Positions 32,801-46,200 of a DNA stretch of 64,000 bases are shown piece by piece; the first letter of the stretch is position 1; the number at the start of each line of letters is the position of its first letter. Below the pieces are notes generated by a model. It saw only the letters and a list, made by a program, of their open reading frames with translations, did not search any database and was not told where the DNA came from. Location: NCBI RefSeq assembly GCF_040958095.1, contig NC_091219.1:29327589-29391588 (forward strand). Direction: 5' to 3'. Made by a program: the position numbers and the translations under genes. Origin of the DNA: Procambarus clarkii. Lineage: Eukaryota; Arthropoda; Malacostraca; Decapoda; Cambaridae.

Positions 32801-35800
32801 TATGCCAAAACTAGAAGACAGAAGAAAAGAGGTGATATGATCACTACATACAAAATAGTAACAGGAATTGATAAAATCGATAGGGACGATTTCCTGAGAC
32901 CTGGAACTTTAAGAACAAGAGGTCATAGATTTAAGCTGGCTAAACACAGATGCCGAAGAAATATAAGAAAATTCACTTTCGCAAACAGAGTGGTAGACGG
33001 CTGGAACAAGTTAGGTGAGAAGGTGGTGGAGGCCAAGACTGTCAGTAGTTTCAAAGCGTTATATGACAAAGAGTGCTGGGAAGACGGGACACCATGAGCG
33101 TAGCTCTCATCCTGTAACTACACTTAGGTAATTACACAAGGTTGCCGAGAAAATCCCAGGAGCACTGCCAGGACCAGAAGGTCAGAGCTGCACACGCAGG
33201 AGAGCAGGGTAGAGGCGAAGGAGGTGCCCCACACCCATGACACGGGGAAAACCTCGGCGTCCTCCCCATAGCTGCAATCCAGACCACCCCAGGAGCTACG
33301 GGGCACGGACCGGAGAATGGAGAAGAGCGAGAGGCGAAGCACCTGAGAAAAAAGGACGCAAAACACCAGCACTGGTGCACACCGCCCAGACCAAAACCAA
33401 CTCCCACGGCACATGCAGCAAGACACGATGTCCGAACCGCACAACCTGCTCGGCAGGAAGGCGCCAACTAGGACTACTTTACAAGAAAAGTAGCCATTTC
33501 ACCTGAGTGAACCGCTAAATAGAAGAAACAGCTCATCTCATGAGACAGGAGCCAAAAGAGGAATGAGCAGCGACAACATAGCCAGCTTACGAAATGAAGA
33601 CAAGGAACCTAATCGGGAACCCAACTGGGCTAAAAGTAGCCCAATCCGGTGTCCCAGACTAGGAGTATGTAAAGAAAACGAGCAGTGCCAAGACAGAGCG
33701 CAGAGAGAAAAGACAGCACAAAAGAACGAGACTGGATTGAAAACCAAGAATAAGCACAGAAGAGGACCAACAAGCCCTAGAAAGGACCGGAGGGAAGCAA
33801 CACCGAAAGACGACAGACGTTCCAATAATACGGGAAGAAGCGAAAAACCTTCCCGAACCTTCGAGAACCTGTGAAACGGGGCAGCAAGCACAAGTCACGA
33901 AAGCACATAAAGGCACAGTCGTACCTGAAACCAAGTCATGTAGAACCCCAAGAAGAGGGGAACATGACGGAAAAATCCAGTTCCATGAAAAAGGGGAGGA
34001 ATAACGGAGAAGAGCACTCACCAACAGGACGGAACCAGCTGACTCAAGGGACAAGGAACCAAGCCTGGGGAGAGGCCGATGCCCAACAACTCGTACAGAG
34101 AGGAGGGAGGAAAACCTCACTCCAAATAACCACAAGCCCCACTTAGAGGGTAGAAAAAACCCCGCAGGGTCCAACAGGGCCCTAGGCCCCCCCCCAAGTC
34201 AGCCCCTTCCCAGCCCCAGGAACCCACACAGCAAGCCCCGAGGCCGAGCCGTCCCCCCAAAGCCCCGGCCTCACAAGAAAAAACCGGGGCAGCTGCAAAA
34301 ATACTAAGGGAGGGAGCCCACTGGCAGACTCTTACTAAGCGGCTGGAGGAACAGGCTCGAATGCCCCAATCGCTATCCCGGAAGGGGAATTCCCCGAGAC
34401 CGCCCGAGTCTCAAAACCAACGAAGCCCAGCCCCGACCCCGAACCCACAGACGGTAAGGATCCAGATGCAGGCAGGAAGGGGGGACCAGACTAGACCACA
34501 ACAGGGGAAAGACAAGGGGGCGTGGAAGGAACCGAAGCAACCAACACCCCCAAACCCCAACACCAACCAAAACGGGGCAGCCTCGAGGCTTCCAGGGAGC
34601 AAGCAACCGAGAGCGTTGCCACCATCGAAGCTCAACGTGCAGTGCCCGTGCTGCTTGCACCCACATAGTCAGCATAAGACTGGGTAACTAGCAAGCAACC
34701 GAGAGCGTTGCCACCATCGAAGCTCAACGTGCAGTGCCCGTGCTGCTTGCACCCACATAGTCAGCATAAGACTGGGTAACTGAGTCACAACAAGCAACAA
34801 AACTCGCAGGACTCCGGGCAAAAGATGTCACCGACCCCACAGGCAGCAGACGGAGGCAAAGACAGAGAGAGTCACCCCTGAGACGAGGGGTGAGAGCAAC
34901 TCTCAAACTCGCTGGAAGCGAGGGGGGACTCTGGGGTCACATCTCTCAGACCTGCACGCCCCCAGGGGTTTCCCAGGGTCCAGAGCGTTTACTATAATAG
35001 GACTTGCAGTCAGGTAATCCCAGGCAGGGTACTGCTAACCGGCGCCCAAATCTACCAAACAACCTTCTAAGAACTGAACCCCTGGGACGTGTACACCAGT
35101 TCAACAATGAAAGGTTGATGAAGAACTAGAGGTCCAGCGAGTCCCATTTTGGGATCACAGTAAAGGAGCAACTATGCAGCGCTTAGGTGGGCAGTAAACC
35201 CACCAAAGCAATGCAGTTGTTTTAACCATTCCAGGAGCTACCCATTCTGAGATGACCCAACAGAGGTGAGGAGAGGACTGCATGGAAAAACCCAAACTAC
35301 CAAAAGGGAAAGGGCTCAACCAACTCCACTGCAGGCTGCACGAAACAATCCAAAAGACTCACTAATCATGGGACCAGAAGTTGGCAAACTGGGCAAACCC
35401 ACCCCCTCAATGCCTTGTCAATGGGGCAAACCGCAGAAGGGCCAACGCGAACCACGGGCAACCGATACTTTCCAAGCAGAGAAAGTACGGCACAGACCTG
35501 ATGGAAGAAGGAAGGAAGTGCTTGCGACCACTGATGGTCTACCTTGATTCACAGAAGGCGACGCATCAGCCCTTCCCGACTGCCTCCAGGAACGAGAACT
35601 TCAAGAACAGAGAAGGTAAGGTCTGTTGGCCAGAACAGGCCAACAGACCACAGCCACTGACAAGAACTGTGCCACCATATCCTCAGGAAAGAGAGGAGAA
35701 AAGGGGGAGGTTCTACCTCCAGTCCCTGGAAGGACTCTAAAACTCTACCGCTAATGTAGATGGTAATCATCTCGGCTTACAGTTTAAGGAAGTCACAAGG

Positions 35801-37195
35801 GGTTCCATCCGCAGAAAACTTGGTGTTCATAAATATAAATTTTCCAGTATTCACAATTTTTTTTCTTTCAACAGTGGCCTATATTATATAGCTTATTTCC
35901 ACGTCTATTTCTTTAATTTAGTGATAAAAAAGTTTCAGAGAGACCATTGTGTCAACAATACATATTTTGATAGCAAAGGCTTATAACAACATCCAATCCT
36001 TCTCTTATTTTGACTCTTTTTTTTTTTTTTTTTTATAGTGCATTTTATTATAAAACTTTGCAATGAGCTGTCCTGCAGATATTAATTCACTTAAATACTG
36101 TAACACTAAACATGCTAATGGTTAACAATTACTTCAGATTTTACAATAACCCACTTTAAATGTCAATATTTTACACTTCAATAGTAATAATACTGAACAC
36201 AATGAATGCTTACCCGAGCTTCCTTCTCCTTTGCAACTCTCTTGAACTGAGCAAATGAATCACTTGCAGAGGTCTTGAGAGAGGTTGAAGCAGTAGGAGA
36301 TGGGACGGCACTTTGGGCTAGTGAGGACCAGGAGCTTAGGTTCTTAGGTGTTGGCTTAGGCTTGTTAAATGAGCTTCCACCTGATGACTTCGGAGTTTCA
36401 GGTGCTGAAGAAGGTGGTTTTTTGTCTTGTGCTTCTAAATAACTTGCAAGTGCTGATGCTTCTGCTGCACTTTCTCTTTGCAAAGCTGCTTGTGCATCTG
36501 CATGAAGTTGTTCTTCTGTTTGTTTATGCATCAAAGAAGGGTCACCTTGTGTTTGTGAAACTGACGGGTAGTAACCTAAACTGGTATCAAGACCCGCTGC
36601 TTTTAGATCAGCTAAACTTGTTTCTGGTAGGTGTGAAGGTATATCTTGTTGAGAATCGTGACCACTTGCCATCATCGAATTATGCGATGGTACCGCATTA
36701 GAGGATGCAGCCACAGACATAGCAGCGTTACTTGAAGAAACCGTATCTACGAGACTAGGTAACATTCCACCCGACACTGCACTACCTAAACCCTCTAATC
36801 CAGTTGGTCCTAAAGCAGATAACCCACCTAAACCAGCAATTGCACTTATTCCTGCCAAACTATTAACCAATGACTGAGCCATGCCTAATGGCATATCACC
36901 AGAAAACCCATTTGACACAGAAGGATGAGAGAGTCCAGCCACATTATGACCTATTGGTGCCCCTGAGAATGTGTGTTGCTGCTGATGATGAGAATGATGG
37001 TGCTGTTGTAGATGATGGTGTTGTTGAAGCTGTTCTAAATGCTCTTGTAGCTGAAGATGGTGTAGATGTTCTTCTGGTGTCTGTGGTATTGAATGTGATG
37101 GATGATGGGGTTGCTGCTCTTGATGATGATGATGATGATGATGATGAAGATGCTGTTGAAGTTGTTGCTGCTGCTGTTGATGCTGTTGTTGTTGT

Positions 37196-37230
<35 letters not shown>

Positions 37231-40200
37231 TTGTTGTTGAGAGGGTGGTGGTGAAGGTTGTTGGTGATAGTGTTGATGTTGTTGCTGTTGTTGTTGTTCT
37301 TGCTGCAGTTGTTGCTGGTGCTCATCTTGTTGCTGTTGCAATTTTTGCTGTTCCTGTTTTTCCTTTTTTTGTTGTTCTAACTGTCGCTTTTGATGTTCTA
37401 GCTGCTGCTGTTCTAGCTGCTGCTTCTGTTGAAGCTGCTGCTGCTGTTTTTGTTTCTGTTTTTCTTGTTCTTGCTGCTGCTGCTGTTCTTGTTGCTTTTG
37501 TTGCTCATGCTGTTTCTGTTGTTCTTGCTGCTGTTTTTGTTGGTCCTGTTGTTTTTGCTGGTCTTGCTGCTGTTTTAGCTGCTCCTGCTGCTGTTTTAGC
37601 TGCTCCTGCTGCTGTTTTTGCTGGTCCTGCTGTTGTTTTTGCTGGTCCTGCTGCTGTTTTTGCTGGTCCTGCTGCTGTTTTTGCTGGTCCTGCTGTTGTT
37701 GCTGAAGCTGTTTGCTAGGCAGCTGTGACTGTGATTTTGGAACTCTGCTTCCTGTCAATATATTTTTTAATTCTGATTTTCCTACATCTTCTGTTTTTAC
37801 ATCTTCTGACACTGAAAAAAAACAAAAAATTAACATTTAATTTAAAATGCTAATAATAACTGCAAAAGCCTCGGAAAGTTTTAGCTTCACATTATCAAAA
37901 ATAAAAACCCTGAGGAACTGCTTTTCTAGCTGGCAGCCCAAAAGATAACAAAATATAGAAAGAAATCAAAGCCAGCTTGATATTTGCTACACCAAATTCT
38001 CATTCAAGAGCTTTCTTGGGTCAATAGGAAATATATTAATCTTGTGTTTCAAATAAATTTTCTGGATTATATTCAGTAAACTGATTTACACACTAACAGG
38101 TTGGTGATTAATGAGGCTGTCTCAGCAGTGACAGACAAATGCTTGAAAAATTATGAAGACAAACCAAACTAAATAAACCTATTTGAGCAATCTCACTTCT
38201 CAATCTCAAAAGCAGTATCAAAAGCAGGCATTGACTGCCAAGTGCATTGAATATACTGTACTCTTTAAGTACTATTATTTTTCATATTTTAATGTTTTTA
38301 CATGTTATTTTCCAGTGCAATGATGCACTGGGCTGTAGTACTATTTACATCTCAGAATGTGTGGAACATCTGTATGTATAGATATGTACATGTCACTAAT
38401 ATTTGCATCTCATTATATTATTAGAATAATAAAACATACTAATTTTGCCCTTATCACACTTTATACACATGTTATTCAGAACCCTGGAGGGTGTGTTAAT
38501 CTCGAAGCAATACAGCAATAACTGGTTACCTGTTCGGTACCTGTTGATGAGTTCAAGGACCAACCCAACGTCCCTGAAGCCTGGTCTCTGACCAGACCTC
38601 CTGATTGCTGGTCACCTTGTCTTTTTTGGTGTGGTTTTCAGCTGAATGTCAGCTAGTCGGGTTCCTCCTCCTTTCTGTGTCCCCACTGGTTCTGGTCGTC
38701 CTTCGGGCTTAGCATATTTACCTCGAGTTGGTTCTCGGAACAATGTTCCTGTGACCCAGTCTCTCATCAGGCCTCCTGGTTGTTGGTCTGGTCAACCAGT
38801 CTGTTGGACACAGTTGCTTGCAGTCTGACATGAATTGCAGCACAGTTGATAAGGTATCCTTTAGATGTGTTTATCAAGTTATTTCTTGAACACTGTGAGA
38901 AGTTGGTAGTTATGCCTCTTATATTTAGAGGGAGAGTGTTGAAAAGTCTTGGTCCCTTAATGTTCACAGACATGTCTCCTAGCTTTTCTACTTTTTAACT
39001 GGGCTATTTTGCATTTCTTATCACACCACCTGGTCTCATGAGGAATTATTTCTGAATGCAGATTTGAAACCAGTCCCTCTAATATTTCCCAAGAGTAAAT
39101 TATTATGTACACTCTCTTGCCTGCACTCCAGAGACTCAATAATTTAAATATTTTATTTAATATATTCTTGTAAAAGGTTTTTGTTTTGGGATACAGTTCT
39201 TTCCACCTACTTTGTGTTTTCTGGTGTTGCTCGAGTCTGTAGCTGTCTGAAAAAGTTCTTACAAAGTGTTAATGCTAAACTTGGGTTGCTCTGGCACTCT
39301 GCTCATTTGGGTATTTGGTTTATTCTCTACACTTCACTTCGAATGTCTGGGTTGGTGCTTTATTTGTTGTGTCTGCATCCCTGGTTCCTTATACCTGGTT
39401 GATACCTGGTTGATGGGGTTCTGGGAGTTCTTCTACTCCCCAAGCCCGGCCCGAGGCCAGGCTTGACTTGTGAGAGTTTGGTCCACTAGGCTGTTGCTTG
39501 GAGCGGCCCGCAGGCCCACATACCCACCACAACACGGTTGGTCCGGCACTCCTTGGAGGAAACAATCTAGTTTCCTCTTGAAGATGTCCACGGTTGTTCC
39601 GGCAATATTTCTTATGCTCGCTGGGAGGGTGTTGAATAATACAAGATCCCAGTTTTTATTTCTGGCTCCTTGGGTGGTTTCATTCACCTTCCTGCTCTTT
39701 GCTGGCCACTGTTTCAATTTTGTCCACGTTCTTGCATTTTCTGGCTCTTCTGCTCCCCTACCAGTGTAGTCAGCCTCTGAATTGTTTTCTTCTCCATAGT
39801 GACATAGGTCTGGGAGGTAAAGGACACCCTCCAGATATCCACTGTTGAATGTAATGAAACCACTCTTTCAAAGAGTCTTGTTTGGGCAGATGCCAACCAA
39901 GCATCAATAACCCACAGACCCCTCCGGAAGCTTGCCATCTCATTCTTCACCATAAAAGAAGGAGATGGCTGCAAATGAACAAAACATTCACCAGTACTGA
40001 ATGAGCAGAAACCCCTACGCCAGAGGAGAGCACAAAGCTCACCAACCCAGCTCCCAGAGGCCAAAGCCAACAAAAATACAGTGGTGACTGTAATGAAACG
40101 CTATTTTCTTGGTGAGCCCTGGAGGCTTCCTGGAGCCATCAGGCTAATGTGTGATATATTAGACGGGGGCATCAGTCTAAGGAGTTCGATCTACCCGGGA

Positions 40201-43200
40201 CCACGGGCCAGAACCTATCCCCCCTCCCTCCCCGGTAGAAAGGTTGTAGGGAGTAATGGTCCTGGAAAACCTCCCTGTGGTTTGAGGTTTTCCTTTTCCT
40301 GGGCTAAGCACCCAGAAAGGTAGCCATAACAAAGCAAACCCCACATGGTAGGCCAATTACAACTAAAAACCAAAAAGAGAGGAAGAACTCCCTCCAATCC
40401 CAGGGAAACAGACAAGCAAATGTCACACTTCATTGCCACGCTGCTTGTCCACGCAGCCCATCCCCTCCCCGAGAGGGAAAGGAAGCTAGACTGCCAGGGC
40501 AGGGCAGGCAGCCCTGGACCTCCCTGCGCCGGTACCCCAGCACTCCAGTTCAGAATCTAAGCATCAAACAACGCGAATAATCGCCGACCAGAGAGAGGGA
40601 GGGTTGCCAGAAAGCCTCCAGGGCTCACCCTGAAAATGGCATTTCATTACATTAAATGCTGGTTTTCTATGGGGAGCCCCTTTGGCTCCCTGGAGCTACA
40701 TAACCAAAGATAAGCAAAAGAGGGGACTTACCTGGGAGGCAGCTGCCACAAACTCCTTAATACGAAGTTGAGACAACTGGCAGCAACCTGCGACCCAAAG
40801 ATACACATGAACGCCCAGGAGCAGGAACGTTAACCAAATAACGGGTGGCCAGGACCCTGTTCCATCTCCAAAATCCCCTCGGCCTGAATATCCGCTCAAG
40901 ACTTGTCGCCAAACACGACAGTAAAAGTAACAAACTTCCTAACGTTATGGGCACGAGGATAAATTGCAGGCTGGCTAGACTTAATAACCCTGCAGACGAC
41001 CTGGGAGACCCAAGTCCTGGAACAGGGACCGAGGGGAAACCGGATCAACCTAAAGTGCATCCCCAGCCACTGAAGCCGAAGCGCGCAGATAATGGCGGAG
41101 AGCCGCAACCCGACACAACACATAATGCACCCCCGGCCTGACCAACCAAGCATCAATGATCCAAGGACCCCCTCTGGAAAGCAGCTGTCTCATTCTTCCC
41201 CTGAAAAGGAGACAGCTGCAACCGAACAAACCTACCACCATGACCGAAAGAACAGAAACCCCCTGCGTCGGAGGAGAACATGCGCCTCCCCGACCTAGCC
41301 CCCCCCCCCACAAGCCAGTGCCAACAGAAACAGAGCCTTGGAAAAACAGTCTTGAACTAAAGGAGCCACCACAAACTGAGGAGAGGAAAGATAGGAGAGC
41401 TTGCTGTCCAAGGACCAGGACGGCTCAGGTGGCACATGAGAAGGCTGGAGGTGAAACAAAGCACAAGAAACCTTACATAACGGGGCAGAAGAGACATCCA
41501 CCCCGAATGCAAGCTGGAGCAGCTTTGCCAGTGCCACACGATACGAGGTGACAGTATTAGGCATCAAATGACGGCCCTGAAAAAGCCAAGACAAGAAGGA
41601 CAAGACAACCCAATCCAAAATAGAAGACAACTTAGGAAGGAAGAGAAAATGGCAGAAAGAAAGCCTGGAAACATCATACTGTCGCCAAGACAAAGCTCTC
41701 AGCTGGGACACCATCAACGAAACCACCTGATCACCATACAAATGGTGATAAACCCATGCCAAAAAGACCAGAGAAGACGGAACCTAGCCGTGTACCGGAC
41801 TGGTTCGACCTGCTGCAAGAGGCGGAGCCGCGGAAATGTCCCAGGTTCGCACACAGGGCAAGCAGCGCCTACAACCAAAGCGACCAAATGCCCCAAGTCC
41901 AGGTCCCTAAAACCAAAACAGGGCATCCCCGGGGCATTCGAGCAGGCAACCAACCTAACACATTGCAACAACCTAAAACTAACGTGCAATGCGACAGTTG
42001 CTTGACCCCTAAGATCTCCTAAAGAAGAATGAGTATAGTGGATTATGAGTGGGTAACAAGTCTCGCACGATTCCGGGTCAAAGGTGTCGTCAACCCAACA
42101 AGCAGCATAACGGAGGCAAAACCAATGATTGTCATCCTGAGACAAGGGCAACGAACAACCCTCAAACACGAGCAAAGCGAGATGGGACTCGTAAGACATA
42201 TCCATGGTCACCCGAGTCCCGACGGGGGTTTCCAGGGCCCGCAGCGGAAAGTGTCCCTACAGGAAACCCAGGCACTGGTGCTGCAAAGCCGGTTGAACAC
42301 TGTTTTTGAACTTACTGGGTGCCTAGGAAAGATAACCCTAAGCGCATGCAGCCCAAACTAAGTATTGATACTCCTGGCCAATGCCTCAGCACACAGCAGG
42401 CACACCACGGGGGTAAAATCCTGACAGGAAATCGAGACCAGAGTAGACGTCGACCCAAGCCGGCTTCAGTCGACGAATTGACGGTCTAGTGGCCAGGTAG
42501 GTGCCCTCTCTTGGGCTCGTTTTGGTCTTGAGTTGCAATGTTCTACCAGTTGGGATCTTTTTTGGGGCGTCTACCTTTCTGGGTGCCTAACCCCGGTCGA
42601 CGGCAGACATAAATATACTCTCAGAGTGGAGTTTTCATAGGTCATTGCTGAGAATGGCATTGCCTCTCTGAGGGAACCCAGGTTCTAGCTCGTGGTTCCC
42701 GGTAGACATAAGAACTCAATATAACTGAAGCACCAGACTAATATAGATAACATCAGCCCGATAGCTCAAGGGAGACTCCGGGGCTCCCCACAGAAAATAA
42801 ATTTTGAGAGATTTGAGCCAATATTCAGTTCTGATTTTCAGAATTAAAATTAGCAAAAAATTTTTTTTCAAATTCAGTCTAACAACTTTCCCATAGACAT
42901 AATACCTTGTGCTTAAAATTGTCTACAAAATAATGTTGAAACCTGTTCTAATTAATAATTAAGGATAGGCAGTCCTGTATCTAATTTTCTGAATAATATG
43001 TCTGGCACCTTTGATGACCTATACTTTGCTGACCCTTCGGAAAATGTACATAATCAGCTGGAAACTGTATATTTAACATTTTGGTTTTTACAGCAATTCC
43101 AGTCAGTATCCAGGTTTTGTTCCTGACAAATCCAAATTTCATGAGGATGATTTGGTGGACAGATTTGGTTCATTGTTTAGAAGGATCTGTAATATCCGTA

Positions 43201-46200
43201 ATGGGTAAAATGTTTAAAACCAAAGAGAATTCGGGCATCATTTATAAATATTGACAGGATATTGTCTGCCAAATTATCATCATTCCCTTACCTGTAGAAG
43301 AAATTTTACTTCCAGAAATTCCAAGAGTGACTTTCAAACTTTGTACGCGGCCTGTGGAGTCCTCCTTGGATGTCCCTTTGCCTATAAATGAAAGGTTATC
43401 TAATTTTACATACCCAGCACCACAACACAAGTACAATATTATTACTACATAATCTAATTGTTCATAGAAAACTGGCATACAGGTGGTTAAAGACAAAGAA
43501 GAAGGAAACAACTTACAGGTGAAGAAAAAACCTAAGAGTAATACAAAATTTGAGTTTGGTTCAAAATTCTGACTACAAATAGAATACTGATAAAAGATTT
43601 GTAACAAGTGAATTATTTTTAAACTAATAAATTAAAACATAATCTACAATATAACAACTTTATATGTTAATTAATCAATACAAAACCCAATCAATTGTAC
43701 GCCCCTTATTCTACAATATATCTAAAGTTAACTACTACTGCATGTAGAAGATCTTCACTGTATGAGCACCAACACAGACTAGTCCTGGAGCGGGTAATCC
43801 AAAAAATCACAACCATAGTAAACTGATATGACTTTTCTCTTATATAATACTATGTGAGCTACGAATTAGGAATATATACAATATGTGAACTACGAATTAG
43901 GAATATATAGTATTTTTTGTTTGGATCACAGCCGATGAAGAGAGGTATGCCCAGCCCACCATATCTCAGTATACAGAGTGGTGGTGGTTCTTACCTCTCC
44001 AAGGTGTAATGAATACCGGGGGTGTCATGTTCGTAGGGCACGTAACGAAAACAGTACAAAAAAATATAATGTGATAAAGGGGGTACGAAGAAGATGAAGT
44101 GGAGATGGTGTTGTGGTGATGGAAATAATGTGGTACTTACCTAACAGTGACTATGGGGGAGTGCAGTCTAGCTCTGTAAGTCCTGCCTAAAAGCCTTAAT
44201 ATACCTGATGTGTTATATTTTAACTTTCCTGATACTCGGGATTAACCTTATTTGGCCTCAAAGTTGTAGTGTAGATGGAGAAAGCTTTCATAACTACTTT
44301 TTTGAATGCATTCCACTTGAGCACAACAACAGGATACAAAAAACGTATATTCTTACATTTCTTACTCATTTCCATTTCAAGCTTTCATACGTGTCTGTGT
44401 GCTTTTCTCTCAGTTTAAAGAAGCTGTCTATCCCTCAGTATATGATATGTAGTGATCATATTCCCTCTGGTCCTTCTCTGCTATAAGGTTGTGAGATTCA
44501 CATTCCTTAACTTGTCCTCATAGCTTAGTCTCGTTGCAAACCTCTACACTTTAACAAGTTTAGTTTTGAATTTCAAGAGGAGTGGATTCCATGCCGGTGC
44601 TATGTAAGCTAGTGTTGACTTCAAGACTAAAAAGATTGTCTTGAAAATGTCATTATTTAGGTTTTAAATGCTGTTCTAATGATCATCAGCTTCCCATATG
44701 CTGTTAATGTTATCCTGTTTATATGTGCCTTTGATGTTAGTGCTAGAATTACAATAAAGTTACAGTACAATATATCCACTCCCAAGTATTTTTTCTCTGA
44801 TTCTTTTAGCTAGGCTGTGCTGACAGTATTTTGCCATGCTGACTCTTTGTTGCCAGGTGAGCCTGTTCTTCTTGTGCACTGCTTACGCCATTTCCTTTCC
44901 TTACATCATTTCCCTGCTTTTCTTCCCTAGGTTTCTTTACTTTCTCCCTATCCTCTTTATACATGCCCTGGCAACTATACAGTACAGTATATTGAACCCC
45001 TTAGGCAGCGATTATCATCTATTGACACTCCTTAGGGTAATGCAGTTATCATATGATGATTTAAACAATTATTGTCTGGGTTTTACATGTATGATGCAAA
45101 TATGGATATAAGAGGTCTATGTGGATGTAATGGAGTTTACCTTGACCCATGAAAAAATTATGCTACTATTTCATCAATACGAATGTGGTTATCATCACAA
45201 ATGGTACTAGGGGAATGCAGTCATCATACAACAATTAGTATTTTTTGAGTTTTACATGTATGATGAAAATTTGGCTATAATAACTGACTGTGGATGTAAA
45301 TAAAGAAAAACAAATTATAAAATCATTGAAACCTCAGAGGATAAAACAGGAAGTACTGTAATTACATGTGTGTAGTTACAGGACGAGAGCTATGCTCGTG
45401 GTGTCCCGTCTTCTCAGCACTCTGTCATTTAATGATTTGAAAATGCTGATGGTTTTGGCTTTCACCACCTTCTCACTTAACTTGTTCCAACTGTCTACCA
45501 CTCTGTTTGCAAAAGTGAATTTTCTTATATTTCTTTGGCATCTCTTGTTAAATTAGTTTAAATCTATGGCCTCTTGTTCTTGAAGTTCCAGGTCTCTGGA
45601 AATCTTCCCTATTTATTTTATCAATTCCTGTTACTATTTTGTATGTAGTGATCATATCGCCTCTTTTTCTTCTATCTACTAGTCTTGGCATATTTAATGA
45701 CTCTAACCTCTCCTCGTAACTCTTGTCCTTCAGGTCTGGGAGCCACTTAGTGGCATGTCTTTGCACCTTTTCCAGTTTGTTAATGTGTTTCTTCTTAAGA
45801 TATGGGCACCATACAACCGCTGCACATTCCAGCTTTTGTCTCACAAGTCATGAGAAATTTCTTTAGTATTTTGCCATCCATGTATTTAAGTGTCAGCAAA
45901 GTCGAGCTCCAGGCGTTGACAAGTGCCAGTCGCAGCCTTGCAGAGTGCCTTCACCCAGTGAAATTATAAATATTCAATTATTTCCTGTTTTTCTTCCATT
46001 TTGCATTCAAATTATTAATTCTATAATGATTTTTTCCTTCATTTTTTTGTGTATAGACAGGTATGATCATTTCTCCATAGCCTCAAGGGTTAATGGTATG
46101 TCCCTAAATTCCTTAATTTTATTTTTCTTCTGCAAGTATATATTTAATCAGAATGCTGTTCTTAAAAGCCTCACTTGTCAAACCCCATCCAATCTGGAAC

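Noticed and set aside
33237-35740. Several plus-strand frames of 70-120 codons
   Set aside because: GC-rich shadows over a minus-strand DIRS remnant; low complexity and no motifs.
36870-37718. 282-codon plus frame rich in Val/Ala
   Set aside because: Antisense shadow of the polyQ-encoding DNA of the BET exon.
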